A stretch of 64,000 nt of DNA from the NCBI RefSeq assembly GCF_037975245.1, contig NC_092577.1, positions 26,535,398-26,599,397 of the forward strand, given 5' to 3'. The notes under the pieces are model-generated. The model made no database searches and was not told where the DNA came from. It saw only the letters and a program-made list of their open reading frames with translations. Below, piece by piece: positions 1 to 12,889 of the stretch (positions are counted from its first letter, which is position 1; each line of letters starts with the position of its first letter). The position numbers and the translations under genes were made by a program. The stretch comes from Apostichopus japonicus (Eukaryota > Echinodermata > Holothuroidea > Aspidochirotida > Stichopodidae).

Positions 1-1134
1 TATCGCACAATCTATTAATCGGTCTCGCACATTCGATTTTTCGGCCCCGCACATTCGATTAATCGATACCGCAATACCGATTTATCGGTCTCGCACATTC
101 GATTTATCGGTACCGCACAATCGATTTATCGGTATCGCACAATCGATTAATCGGTCTCGCACATTCCATTTATCGGTAGCGCACATTCTATTTATCGGCA
201 CTGCACATTCGATTTATCGGCACCGTACATTCGATTTATAGGTACCGCAATATCGATTTATCGGTTTCGCACATTCGATTTATCGGTAACGCAGTTTCGA
301 TTTATCGGTACCGCACATTCGATTTATCGGTATCGCAAATTCGATTAATAGGTATCGCACATTCGATTAAACGGTATCGCACATTCGATTTATCGGTAAC
401 GCATATTCGATTAATCGGTATCGCACATTATTTTTATCGGTACCGCACATTCCATTATTGGTATCGCACATTCGATTTATCGGTATCGCACATTCGATTT
501 ATCGGTACCGCACATTCGATTAATCGGTAACGCACATTCGATTTATTGGTATCGCACCTTCGATTTATCGGTAACGCACTTTCGATTTATCGGAACCGCA
601 CATTCGATTTATCGGTACCGCACATTCTGTTTATCGGTACCGCAATATCGATTTATCGGTATCGCACATTCGATTAAACGGTATCGCACCTTCGATTTAT
701 CGGAACCGCACATTCGATTTATCGGCACCGCACATTCGATTTATCGGTACCGCAATATCGATTTATCGGTATCGCACATACGATTTATCGGTACCGCACA
801 TTCGATTTATCGGTACCGCACATTCGATTTATTGGTATCGCATATTCGATTAATCGGTATCGCACGTTCGATTTATCGGTACCGCACATTCCATTTATCG
901 GTATCGTACATTCGATTTACCGATATCGCACATTCGATTTATCGGCACTGCACATTCGATTTATCGGTACCGCAATATCGATTTATCGGTAGCGCACATT
1001 CGATTTATCGGTACCGCAATATCGATTTATCGGTATCGCAGATTCGATTTATCGTCACCGCACATTCGATTTATCGGTACCGCAATATCGATTTATCGGT
1101 CCCGCACAATCGATTTATAGGTATCGCACATTCG
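1..1134 (+). repeat. Left-end satellite segment, related to 10.98-11.6 kb
   Basis: Ordinary satellite with no gene. The stretch from about 121 to 680 follows the same order of variant monomers as about 10,980-11,600, at an offset of 10.86-10.92 kb. Shared landmarks are GGCACTGCAC at 197 and 11,053, followed by the CACCGTACATTCG and TTATAGGTACC variants, and CGGAACCGCAC at 591 and 11,513. The offset changes by about 66 bp (three monomers) along the segment, so monomers were gained or lost after duplication. This copy also carries private substitutions, so the duplication looks older than those at 14-25 kb. Confidence 0.75.
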
Positions 1135-2203
1135 ATTAATCGGTACCGCAATATCGATTTATCGGTATCGCACATTGGATTTATCGGCACCGCACATTCG
1201 ATTTATCGGTACCGCAATATCGATTTATCGGTCCCGCACAATCGATTTATAGGTATCGCACATTCGATTAATCGGGCTCGCACATTCGATTTATCTGCAC
1301 CGCACATTCGATTTATCGGTACCGCACATTCGATTGATCGGTACCGCACATTCGATTTATCGGTATCGCAAATTCGATTAATAGGTATCGCACATTCGAT
1401 TAAACGGTATCGCACATTCGATTTATCGGTAACGCACTTTCGATTTATCGGTCCCGCACATTCGATTTATCGGTACCGCACATTCTATTTATCGGTATCG
1501 CACCATCGATTAATAGGTCTCGCACGTTCGATTTATCGGTATCGCACATTCCATTACTGGTATCGCACATTCGATTTATCGGTATCGCGAATTCGATTTA
1601 TCGGTACCGCGAATTCGATTTATCGGTACCGCAATAACGATTTATCGGTATGGTACAATCGATTTATCGGTATGGTACAATCGATTTATCGGTACGGTAC
1701 CGCAAATTCTATTTATCGGTATCGCAAATTCGATTAATCGGTATCGCACATTCGATTAAACGGTATCGCACATTCGATTTATCGGTAACGCACATTCGAT
1801 TTATCGGTACCGCACCTTCGATTCATCAGTACAGCACATTCGACTTATCGGTATCGTAAATTTAATAATCGGTATCGCGCATTCGATTGATCGGTATCGC
1901 AACTTCGATTTATCGGTCCCGCACAATCGATTTAAAGGTATCGCAATATCGATTAATCGGTCTCGCACATTCTATTTATCGGTACCGCACTTTCGATTTA
2001 TTGGTACCACATATTCGATATTTCGTTTTCGCACGTTCGATTTATCGGTACCGCACATTCGATTTATCGGTCCCACACAATCGATTTATCAGTACCGCAC
2101 ATTCGACTTATCGATATCGTAAATTCAATTGATCGGTATCGCGCATTCCATTTATCGGTATCGCACATTCGATTTATCTGCACCGCACATTCGATTTATC
2201 GGT

Positions 2204-3131
2204 ACCGAAATATCGATTTATCGGTATAGCACATACGATTTATCGGTACCGCACATTCGATTAATCGGTACCGCACATTCGATTTATCGGTATCGCATAT
2301 TCGATTAATCGGTACCGCACAATCGATTTATCGGTACCGCACATTCGATTTATCGGTATCGCAAATTCGGATAAATAGGTATCGCACATTCGATTAAACG
2401 GTATCGCACATTCGATTTATCGGTATCGCAAATTCGGATAAATAGGTATCGCACATTCGAATAAAAGGTATCGCACATTCGATTTATCGGTACCGCAATA
2501 TCGATTGATCGGTATCGCACATTCTATTTATCGGTATCGTACATTCGATTTACCGATATCGCACATTCGATTTATCGTCACCGCACATTCGATTTATCGG
2601 TACCGCACATTCTATTTATCGGTATCGCACAATCGATTAATCGGTCTCGTACATTCGATTGATCGGTAGCGCACAATCGATTTATCGGTATCGCACATTC
2701 CATTTATTGGCACTGCACATCCGATTTATCGGTATCGCACATTCGATTTATCGCTACCGCACATTCGATTTATCGGTACCGCACATTCGATTTATCGGTA
2801 CCGCACAATCGATTTATCGGTACCGCACATTCCATTTATCGGTATAGTACGTTCGATTTATCGTTTTCGCACGTTCGATTTATCGATACCGCACATTCGA
2901 TTTATCGGTCCCGCACAATCGATTTATCAGTACCGCACATTAGACTTATCGGTATCGTAAATTTAATTATCGGTATCGCGCATTCGATTTTTCGGTATCG
3001 CACCTTCGATTTATCGGTCCCGCACAATCGATTTATAGGTATCGCAATATCGATTAATCGGTCTCGCACATTCGATTATCGGTACCGCACTTTCGATTTA
3101 TTGGTACCGCATATTCGATTTTTCGTTTTCG
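2204..3131 (+). repeat. About 0.93-kb block repeated at 5,341-6,248
   Basis: This block starts at the rare variant ACCGAAATATCG (2,204 and 5,341) and runs through the GGATAAATAGG 23-mers, the TCGAATAAAAGG variant, the module beginning TTGATCGGTAGCGCAC (2,659 and 5,774), the GTATAGTACG variant and TTTTTCGTTTTCGC. The offset is 3,137 at the start and 3,115 afterwards, a difference of one 22-bp monomer. A few point differences separate the copies, for example ATTCGATTATCGG at 3,070 against ATTCGAATTATCGG near 6,186. It lies inside the larger 1.1-4.55 kb duplicated segment. Confidence 0.85.
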
Positions 3132-3169
3132 CACGTTCGATTTATCGGTACCGCACATTCGATTTATCG

Positions 3170-4452
3170 GTCCCACACAATCTATTTATCAGTACCGCAC
3201 ATTCGATTTATCGGTAACGCACATTCGATTTATCGTTAGCGCACGTTCGATTTATCGATACCGCAAATTCGATTTATCGGTATCGCAAATTCGGATAAAT
3301 AGGTATCGCACATTCGATTAAACGGTATCGCACATTCGATTTATCGGTACCACAAATTCGATCAATCGGTATCGCACATTCGATTAAACGGTTTCGCACA
3401 TTCGATTTATCGGTAACAAACGTTCGATTTATCGGTAACAAACGTTCGATTTATCGGTACCGCACTTTCGATTTATCGTACCGCAATATCGATTTATCGG
3501 TATCGCATATCGTTATCGCACATTCGATTTATCGGTACCGCAATATCGATTTATCGGTATCGCACATTCCATTATTGGTATCGCACATTCGATTTATCGG
3601 TAACGCACATTCGATTTATCGGTACCGCACCTTCGATTTATCGGTACCGCACAATCGATTAATCGGTATCGCACATTCGATTTATCGGTATCGCACGTTC
3701 GATTTATCGGTACCGCACATTCTATTAATCGGTATGGCAAATTCGATTAATCGGTATAGCACATTCCATTTATCGGTATCGTACATTCGATTTACCGGTA
3801 TCGCACATTCGAATTATCGGCACCGCACATTCGATTTATCGGCACCGCAATATCGATTTATCGGTATCGCACATACGATTTATCGGTACCGCATATTCGA
3901 TTAATCGGTATCGCACGTTCGACTTATCGGTATCGCATATTCGATTAATCGGTATCGCACGTTCGATTTATCGGTACCGCACATTCTATTAATCGGTATG
4001 GCAAATTCGATTCATCGGTATCGCACATTCGATTAAACGGTATCGCACATTCTATTTATCGGTACCGCACATTCGATTTATCGGTACCGCACCTTCGATT
4101 TATCGGTACCGCACAATCGATTAATCGGTCTCGCACATTCGATTTATCGGTATCGCACATTCCATTTACCGGTATCGCACATTCGATTTATCGGCACCGC
4201 ACATTCGATTTAGCGGTACCGCAATATCGATTTATCGTTATCGCACATTCGATTCATCGTTACTGCACATTCTTTTGATCGGTATCGTAAATTCGATTGA
4301 TCGGTCTCGCACATTCGATTTCTCGGTAGCAATATCGATTAATCGGTATAGCACATTCCATTTATCGGTATCGTACATTCGATTTACCGATATCGCACAT
4401 TCGATTTATCGGCACCGCACATTCGATTTATCGGTACCGCAATATCGATTTA
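3170..4452 (+). repeat. About 1.3-kb block repeated at 7,320-8,679
   Basis: Landmarks shared at both places are TCTATTTATCAGTACCGCAC (3,181 and 7,332), TTGGTATCGCACATTCG (3,575 and 7,802) and GGTAGCAATATCG (about 4,325 and 8,552). The offset grows from 4,151 to 4,227, so the later copy gained about 76 bp, mainly around 3,420-3,560 where the first copy has irregular monomers (CGCATATCGTTATCGC near 3,505). Two abutting TAACAAACGTTCG monomers at 3,413-3,450 are a local duplication not found in the partner. Confidence 0.8.
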
Positions 4453-4455
4453 TTG

Positions 4456-5084
4456 GCATCGCACATTCGATTTATCGGTACCGCAATATCGATTTATCGG
4501 TATGGCACATTCGATTTATCGGTACGGTACCTCACATCGATTTATCGGTATCGCACATTCGATTAATCGGTATCGCACATTCGATTAAACGGTATCGCAC
4601 ATTCGATTTATCGGTAACGCACATTCGATTTATCGGTATCGCACCTTCGATTTTTCGTTCCCGCACAATCGATTTATCGGTACCGCACATTCGATTTATC
4701 GGTCTCGCACATTCGATTTATCGGTAGCGCACATTCGATTTATCGGTACCGCAACATCGATTTATCGGTATCGCACATTCGATTTATCGGCACCGCACAT
4801 TCGATTTATCGGTACCGCAATATCGATTTATCGGTCCCGCACAATCGATTTATAGGTATCGCACATTCGATTAATCGGTCTCGCACATTCGATTTATCGG
4901 CACCGCACATTCGATTTATCGGTACCGCACATTCGATTTATCGGTAACGCACATTCGATTTATCGGTATCGCAAATTCGATTAATAGGTATCGCACATTC
5001 GATTAAACGGTATCGCACATTCGATTTATCGGTAACGCACTTTCGATTTATCGGTATCGCACAATCGATTAATAGGTCTCGCAC
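4456..5084 (+). repeat. Satellite module shared with about 39.6-40.2 kb
   Basis: No gene. The variant order TATGGCAC, then the 26-bp monomer CGGTACGGTACC at 4,519-4,531, then GATTTTTCGTTCCCGC at 4,649, then GGTAGCGCAC, then TTATAGGTATCGC and GATTAATAGG, recurs at about 39.6-40.2 kb (offset near 35.08 kb). Versions also occur at about 45.85-46.45, 48.13-48.77 and 61.1-61.76 kb. It is one of the most frequently re-used modules in the window. Confidence 0.75.
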
Positions 5085-6514
5085 ATTCGATTAAACGGTA
5101 TCGCACATTCGATTTATCGGTAACGCACTTTCGATTTATCGGTCCCGCACATTCGATTTATCGGTACCGCACATTCTATTTATCGGTATCGCACAATCGA
5201 TTAATAGGTCTCGCACGTTCGATTTATCGGTATCGCACATTCCATTATTGGTATCGCACATTCGATTTATCGGTATCGCGAATTCGATTTATCGGTACCG
5301 CACATTCGATTTATCGGTACCGCACATTCGATTTATCGGTACCGAAATATCGATTTATCGGTATCGCACATACGATTTATCGGTACCGCACATTCGATTT
5401 ATCGGTATCGCATATTCGATTAATCGGTACCGCACATTCGATTTATCGGTACCACACATTCGATTTATCGGTATCGCAAATTCGGATAAATAGGTATCGC
5501 ACATTCGATTAAACGGTATCGCACATTCGATTTATCGGTATCGCAAATTCGGATAAATAGGTATCGCACATTCGAATAAAAGGTATCGCACATTCGATTT
5601 ATCGGTACCGCAATATCGATTTATCGGTATCGCACATTCTATTTATCGGTATCGTACATTCGATTTACCGATATCGCACATTCGATTTATCGGCACCGCA
5701 CATTCGATTTATCGGTACCGCACATTCTATTTATCGGTATCGCACAATCGATTAATCGGTCTCGTACATTCGATTGATCGGTAGCGCACAATCGATTTAT
5801 CGGTATCGCACATTCCATTTATTGGCACTGCACATCCGATTTATCGGTATCGCACATTCGATTTATCGCTACCGCACATTCGATTTATCGGTACCGCACA
5901 TTCGATTTATCGGTACCGCACAATCGATTTATCGGTACCGCACATTCCATTTATCGGTATAGTACGTTCGATTTATCGTTTTCGCACGTTCGATTTATCG
6001 ATACCGCACATTCGATTTATCGGTCCCGCACAATCGATTTATCAGTACCGCACATTCGACTTATCGGTATCGTAAATTTAATTATCGGTATCGCGCATTC
6101 GATTTATCGGTATCGCACCTTCGATTTATCGGTCCCGCACAATCGATTTATAGGTATCGCAATATCGATTAATCGGTCTCGCACATTCGAATTATCGGTA
6201 CCGCACTTTCGATTTATTGGTACCGCATATTCGATTTTTCGTTTTCGCACATTCGATTTATCGGTACCGCAACATCGATTTATCGGTATCGCACATTCGA
6301 TTTATCGGCACCGCACACTCGATTTATCGGTACCGCAATATCGATTTATCGGTCCCGCACAATCGATTTATAGGTATCGCACATTCGATTAATCGGTCTC
6401 GCACATTCGATTTATCGGCACCGCACATTCGATTTATCTGTACCGCACATTCGATTTATCGGTACCGCACATTCGATTTATCGGTATCGCAAATTCGATT
6501 AATAGGTATCGCAC
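5085..6514 (+). repeat. 1,430-bp tandem duplication, copy 1
   Basis: From about 5,085 the sequence repeats 1,430 bp later (exactly 65 x 22). Landmarks are TAACGCACTT at 5,121 and 6,551, and the TTGGTATCGCACATTCG / TTGATATCGCACATTCG pair at 5,248 and 6,678. Copy 1 contains the 5,341-6,248 block that also matches 2.2-3.13 kb, showing duplications nested inside one another. No genes. Confidence 0.85.
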
Positions 6515-7290
6515 ATTCGATTAAACGGTATCGCACATTCGATTTATCGGTAACGCACTTTCGATTTATCGGTCCCGCACATTCGATTTATCGGTACCGC
6601 ACATTCTATTTATCGGTATCGCACAATCGATTAATAGGTCTCGCACGTTCGATTTATCGGTATCGCACATTCCATTATTGATATCGCACATTCGATTTAT
6701 CGGTATCGCGAATTCGATTTATCGGTACCGCACATTCGATTTATCGGTACCGCACATTCGATTTATCGGTACCGAAATATCGATTTATCGGTATCGCACA
6801 TACGATTTATCGGTACCGCACATTCGATTTAACGGTATCGCATATTCGATTAATCGGTACCGCACATTCGATTTATCGGTACCGCACATTCGATTTATCG
6901 GCATCGCAAATTCGGATAAATAGGTATCGCACATTCGATTAAACGGTATCGCACATTCGATTTATCGGTATCGCAAATTCGGATAAATAGGTATCGCACA
7001 TTCGAATAAAAGGTATCGCACATTCGATTTATCGGTACCGCAATATCGATTTATCGGCACCGCACATTCGATTTATCGGTACCGCACATTCTATTTATCG
7101 GTATCGCACAATCGATTAATCGGTCTCGTACATTCGATTGATCGGTAGCGCACAATCGATTTATCGGTATCGCACATTCCATTTATTGGCACTGCACATC
7201 CGATTTATCGGTATCGCACATTCGATTTATCGCTACCGCACATTCGATTTATCGGTACCGCACATTCGATTTATCGGTACCGCACATTCG
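6515..7290 (+). repeat. 1,430-bp tandem duplication, copy 2 (incomplete)
   Basis: This follows copy 1 monomer for monomer to about 7,040. It then lacks 66 bp (three monomers, corresponding to about 5,626-5,691), so the offset drops from 1,430 to 1,364. It resumes through TTGATCGGTAGCGCAC at 7,138 and ends near 7,290, where copy 1 has CACAATCG and this copy CACATTCG. The clean three-monomer loss is typical of slippage or unequal exchange in register. Confidence 0.8.
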
Positions 7291-8940
7291 ATTTATCGGT
7301 ACCGCACATTCGATTTATCAATCCCACACAATCTATTTATCAGTACCGCACATTCGATTTATCGGTAACGCACATTCGATTTATCGTTAGCGCACGTTCG
7401 ATTTATCGATACCGCACATTCGATTTATCGGTATCGCAAATTCGGATAAATAGGTATCGCATATTCGATTAAACGGTATCGCACATTCGATTTATCGGTA
7501 CCACAAATTCGATTAATCGGTATCGCACATTCGATTAAACGGTTTCGCACATTCGATTTATCGGTAACAAACGTTCGATTTATCGGTACCGCACTTTCGA
7601 TTTATCGGTACCGCAATATCGATTGATCGGTATCGCACATTCGATTCATCGGTACCGCAATATCGATTTATCGGTACCGCACAATCGATTAATCGGTACC
7701 GCACATTCCATTTATCGGTACCACACATTCGATTTATCGTTATCGCACATTCGATTTATCGGTACCGCAATATCGATTTATCGGTATCGCACATTCCATT
7801 ATTGGTATCGCACATTCGATTTATCGGTAACGCACATTCGATTTATCGGTACCGCACCTTCGATTTATCGGTACCGCACAATCGATTAATCGGTATCGCA
7901 CATTCGATTTATCGGTATCGCACGTTCGATTTATCGGTACCGCACATTCTATTAATCGGTATGGCAAATTCGATTAATCGGTATAGCACATTCCATTTAT
8001 CGGTATCGTACATTCGATTTACCGGTATCGCACATTCGAATTATCGGCACCGCACATTCGATTTATCGGCACCGCAATATCAATTTATCGGTATCGCACA
8101 TACGATTTATCGGTACCGCATATTCGATTAATCGGTATCGCACGTTCGATTTATCGGTATCGCATGTTCGATTAATCGGTATCGCACGTTCGATTTATCG
8201 GTACCGCACATTCGATTAATCGGTATGGCAAATTCGATTAATCGGTATCGCACATTCGATTAAACGGTATCGCACATTCTATTCATCGGTAACGCACATT
8301 CGATTTATCGGTACCGCACCTTCGATTTATCGGTACCGCACAATCGATTAATCGGTCTCGCACATTCGATTTATCGGTATCGCACATTCCATTTACCGGT
8401 ATCGCACATTCGATTTATAGGCACCGCACATTCGATTTAGCGGTACCGCAATATCGATTTATCGTTATCGCACATTCGATTCATCGTTACTGCACATTCT
8501 TTTTATCGGTATCGTAAATTCAATTTATCGGTCTCGCATATTCGATTTATCGGTAGCAATATCGATTAATCGGTATAGCACATTCCATTTATCGGTATCG
8601 TACATTCGATTTACCGATATCGCACATTCGATTTATCGGCACCGCACATTCGATTTATCGGTACCGCAATATCGATTTATCGGTATCGCGCATTCGATTT
8701 ATAGGTTCCGCACATTCTATTTATCGGTATCGCAAATTCGATTAATCGGTCTCGCACATTCGATTTATCGGTAACGCAGTTTCGATTTATCGGTACCGCA
8801 CAATCGATTTATCGGTATCGCACAATCGATTAATCGGTCTCGCACATTCTATTAATCGGTAGCGCAAATTCGATTAATAGGTATCGACATTCGATTAAAC
8901 GTTATCGCACATTCGATTTATCGGTAACGCACATTCGATT
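7291..8940 (+). repeat. Satellite, mostly the second copy of the 3.17-4.45 kb block
   Basis: About 7,320-8,679 is the partner of 3,170-4,452. The remainder, to about 8,940, is satellite with GGTAACGCAGTTTCG, GGTCTCGCAC and GGTAGCGCAAATTCG variants, and is shared with about 10,060-10,310. A single-base loss occurs at GGTATCGACATTCG near 8,881, where the partner near 10,262 keeps TCGCACATTCG. No gene seen. Confidence 0.8.
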
Positions 8941-11900
8941 AATCGGTACCGCACATTCGATTTATCGATAGCAATATCGATTAATCGGTATCGCACATTC
9001 CATTTATCGGTACCGCACATTCGATTTACCGGTATCGCCCATTCGATTAATCGGCACCGCACGTTCGATTTATCGGTACCGCAATATCGATTTATCGGTA
9101 TCGCACATACGATTTATCGGTACCGCACATTCGATTTATCGGTACCGCAAATTCGATTTATCGGTATCGCAAATTCGGATAAATAGGTATCGCACATTCG
9201 ATTAAACGGTATCGCACATTCGATTTATCGGTATCGCAAATTCGGATAAATAGGTATCGCACATTCGAATAAAAGGTATCGCACATTCGATTTATCGGTA
9301 CCGCAATATCGATTTATCGGTATCGCACATTCTATTTATCGGTATCGTACATTCGATTTACCGATATCGCACATTCGATTTATCGGCACCGCACATTCGA
9401 TTTATCGGTACCGCACATTCTATTTATCGGTATCGCACAATCGATTAATCGGTCTCGTACATTCGATTGATCGGTAGCGCACAATCGATTTATCGGTATC
9501 GCACATTCCATTTATTGGCACTGCACATCCGATTTATCGGTATCGCACATTCGATTTATCGCTACCGCACATTCGATTTATCGGTACCGCACATTCGATT
9601 TATCGGTACCGCACAATCGATTTATCGGTACCGCACATTCGATTTATCGGTATCGCATATTCGATTAATCGGTATCGCACGTTCGATTTATCGGTATCGC
9701 ACATTCGATTAATCGGTATCGCAAATTCGATTAATCGGTAACAAACGTTCGATTTATCGGTACCGCACTTTCGATTTATCGGTACCGCAATATCGATTGA
9801 TCGGTATCGCACATTCGATTCATCGGTACCGCAATATCGATTTATCGGTACCGCACAATCGATTAATCGGTACCGCACATTCGATTTATCGGTACCACAC
9901 ATTCGATTAAACGGTCTCGCATATTCGATTTATCGGTAGCAATATCGATTAATCTTTATAGCACATTCCATTTATCGGTATCGTACATTCGATTTACCGA
10001 TATCGCACATTCGATTTATCGGCACCGCACATTCGATTTATCGGTACCGCAATATCGATTTATCGGTATCGCGCATTCGATTTATAGGTACCGCACATTC
10101 GATTTATCGGTATCGCAAATTCGATTAATCGGTCTCGCACATTCGATTTATCGGTAACGCAGTTTCGATTTATCGGTACCGCACAATCGATTTATCGGTA
10201 TCGCACAATCGATTAATCGGTCTCGCACATTCTATTAATCGGTAGCGCAAATTCGATTAATAGGTATCGCACATTCGATTAAACGTTATCGCACATTCGA
10301 TTTATCGGTAACGCACATTCGATTAATCGGTATTGCACATTCGATTAAACGGTATCACATATTCGATTTATCAGTAACGCACATTCGATGTATCGTTATC
10401 GCACATTAGATTTATCGTTACCGCAATATCGATTTATCGGTATCGCACAATCGATTTATCGGTATCGCACATTCGATTGAACGGTACCGCACTTTCGATT
10501 TATCGGTATCGCACATTCGATAAATCGGTATCGCACATTCGATTAAACGGTATCGCACATTCGATTTATCGGTATCGCACATTCGATTTATCGGTACCAC
10601 AAATTCGATTAATCGGTATCGCACATTCGATTAAACGGTATCGCACCTTCGATTTATCGGTAACGCACTTTCGATTTATCGTAACCGCACATTCGATTTA
10701 TCGGCACCGCACATTCGATTTATCGGTACCGCAATATCGATTTATCGGTATCGCACATACGATTAAACGGTTCCGCACTTTCGATTAAACGGTATCGCAC
10801 GTTCGATTTATCGGTAACGCAATATCGATTTATCGGTATCGCACATTCGATTTATCGTTACCGCACATTCTATTTATCGGTATCGTAAATTCGATTTATC
10901 GGTCTCGCACATTCGATTTATCGGTAGCAATATCGATTAATCGGTACCGCACATTCGATTTATCGGTACCGCACAATCGATTTATCGGTATCGCACAATC
11001 GATTAATCGGTCTCGCACATTCCATTTATCGGCACTGCACATTCCATTTATCGGCACTGCACATTCGATTTATCGGCACCGTACATTCGATTTATAGGTA
11101 CCGCAATATCGATTTATCGGTATCGCACATTCGATTTATCGGTAACGCAGTTTCGATTTATCGATACCGCACATTCGATTTATCGGTATCGCAAATTCGA
11201 TTAATAGGTATCGCACATTCGATTAAACGGTATCGCACATTCGATTTATCGGTAACGCATATTCGATTTATCGGTATCGCATATTCGATTAATCGGTATC
11301 GCACATTCTTTTTATCGGTACCGCACATTCGATTTATCGGTAACGCATATTTGATTTATCGGTATCGCACATTCAATTATCGGTATCGCACATTCGATTT
11401 ATCGGTATCGCACATTCGATTTATCGGTACCGCACATTCGATTTATCGGTAACGCACATTCGATTTATCGGTATCGCACCTTCGATTTATCGGTAACGCA
11501 CTTTCGATTTATCGGAACCGCACATTCGATTTATCGGTACCGCACATTCTATTTATCGGTACCGCAATATCGATTTATCGGTATCGCACATTCGATTAAA
11601 CGGTACCGCACTTTCGATTTATCGGTATCGCAAATTCGATAAATCGGTATCGCACATTCGATTAAACGGTATCGCACGTTCGATTTATCGGTACCGCACA
11701 TTCCATTTATCGGTATCGTACATTCGATTTACCGATATCGCACATTCGATTTATCGGCACCGCACATTCGATTTATCGGTACCGCAATATCGATTTATCG
11801 GTATCGCACATTCGATTTATCGGTACCGCACATTCGATTTATCGGTATCGCAAATTCGATTAATCGGTATCGCACATTCGATTTATCGGTAACGCAGTTT

Positions 11901-12000
11901 CGATTTATCGGTACCGCACATTCTATTTATCGGTATCGCAAATTCGATTAATAGGAATCGCACATTCGATTAAACGGTATCGCACATTCGATTTATCGGT
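8941..12000 (+). repeat. About 3-kb segment related to the start of the 5,867-bp units
   Basis: This corresponds to about 14,480-17,051 and, through the large tandem duplication, to about 20,350-22,918. ATCGCCCATTCG is at 9,034 and 14,571 (offset 5,537). From about 9,650 the offset becomes 5,051, because 486 bp at about 9,165-9,650 is present only here. After that the match is very close: 9,600-9,902 pairs with 14,651-14,953, and 10,418-10,624 with 15,469-15,675. The match ends near 12,000, where this copy has TAACGCACTTTCG and the partner TACCGCAATATCG. Confidence 0.88.
9165..9650 (+). repeat. 486-bp block inserted in (or deleted from) one paralogous copy
   Basis: The block begins at the AAATTCGGATAAATAGG monomer and ends before GGTATCGCATATTCG. 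It includes the TTGATCGGTAGCGCAC module (9,467). It is absent from the two related segments at about 14.7 and 20.57 kb, where the flanks join directly. The same module order occurs at 2.3-2.8, 5.5-5.9 and 6.9-7.3 kb, so the block came from within the satellite. Gain here or loss there cannot be told from this window. Confidence 0.75.
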
Positions 12001-12889
12001 AACGCACTTTCGATTTATCGGTCCCGCATATTCGATTTATCAGTAAAGCACATTCTATTTAACGGTATCGCACAATCTATTAATCGGTCTCGCACATTCG
12101 ATTTATCGGTATCGCACATTCGATTTATCGTTACCGCACATTCTATTTATCGGTATCGTAAATTCGATTTATCGGAATCGCACATTCTATTTATCGGTCT
12201 CGCACATTCGATTTATCGGTAGCGCACATTCCATTTATCGGCACTGCACATTCGATTTATCGGCACCGTACATTCGATTTATAGGTACCGCAATATCGAT
12301 TTATCGGTATCGCACATTCGATTTATCGGTACCGCTCATTCGATTAATCGGTATCGCAAATTCGATTAATCGGTATCGCACATTCGATTTATCGGTAACG
12401 CAGTTTCGATTTATCGGTACCGCACATTCTATTTATCGGTATCGCAAATTCGATTAATAGGAATCGCACATTCGATTAAACGGTATCGCACATTCGATTT
12501 ATCGGTAACGCACTTTCGATTTATCGGTCCCGCACATTCGATTTATCAGCAAAGCACATTCTATTTAACGGTATCGCACAATCTATTAATCGGTCTCGCA
12601 CATTCGATTTATCGGTCTCGCACATTCGATTCATCGGTAGCAATATCGATTAATCGGTACCGCACATTCGATTTATCGGTACCGCACAATCGATTTATCG
12701 GTATCGCACAATCGATTAATCGGTCTCGCACATTCGATTTATCGGTAGCGCACATTCCATTTATCGGCACTGCACATTCGATTTATCGGCACCGTACATT
12801 CGATTTATAGGTACCGCAATATCGATTTATCGGTATCGCACATTCGATTTATCGGTACCGCTCATTCGATTAATCGGTATCGCAAATTC
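11461..12889 (+). repeat. 1,428-bp tandem duplication, copy 1
   Basis: Landmarks repeat at a spacing of 1,428 bp: ATCGCACCTTCG at 11,471 and 12,899, and GTATCGTACATTCG at 11,713 and 13,141. The spacing is two bases short of 65 monomers, because the GGTAGCAATATCG monomer in it is 20 bp. The copy includes the CAGTAAAGCAC variant and an internally repeated GGCACTGCAC / CACCGTACATTCG module. Ordinary satellite otherwise. Confidence 0.85.

Larger units (their letters stand above)
1135..4555 (+). repeat. About 3.4-kb segment duplicated 24 kb away (left copy)
   Basis: The order of variant monomers here matches about 25,395-28,645. Landmarks: CATTCGATTAATCGG at 1,261 and 25,521 (offset 24,260); TTGATCGGTATCGCA at 1,887 and 26,120 (offset 24,233); TTGATCGGTATCGTAAATTCG at 4,275 and 28,365 (offset 24,090). 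The falling offset means about 170 bp more sequence in this copy, in several small steps. Numerous single-base differences separate the copies. No gene is present. Long forward ORFs here (832-1737 and others) are by-products of the repeat. Confidence 0.8.

Noticed and set aside
832-1737. 301-codon forward ORF, the longest in the window
   Set aside because: It starts at TTG, has no upstream signal, and is only the 22-residue cycle forced by three 22-bp monomers. Frames next to it read the same cycle. No domain or codon bias is visible.
9165-9650. 486-bp insertion as a transposon
   Set aside because: It consists wholly of satellite monomers in an order seen at 2.3, 5.5 and 6.9 kb, so it is a satellite rearrangement.
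9600-9902. 100-codon reverse-strand ORF, repeated at 14,651 and 20,518
   Set aside because: It is open only because GATTAAT monomers happen to fall in phase and remove the reverse-strand TAA. It is a low-complexity cycle (SNVRYR, DKSNVR), not a protein family.
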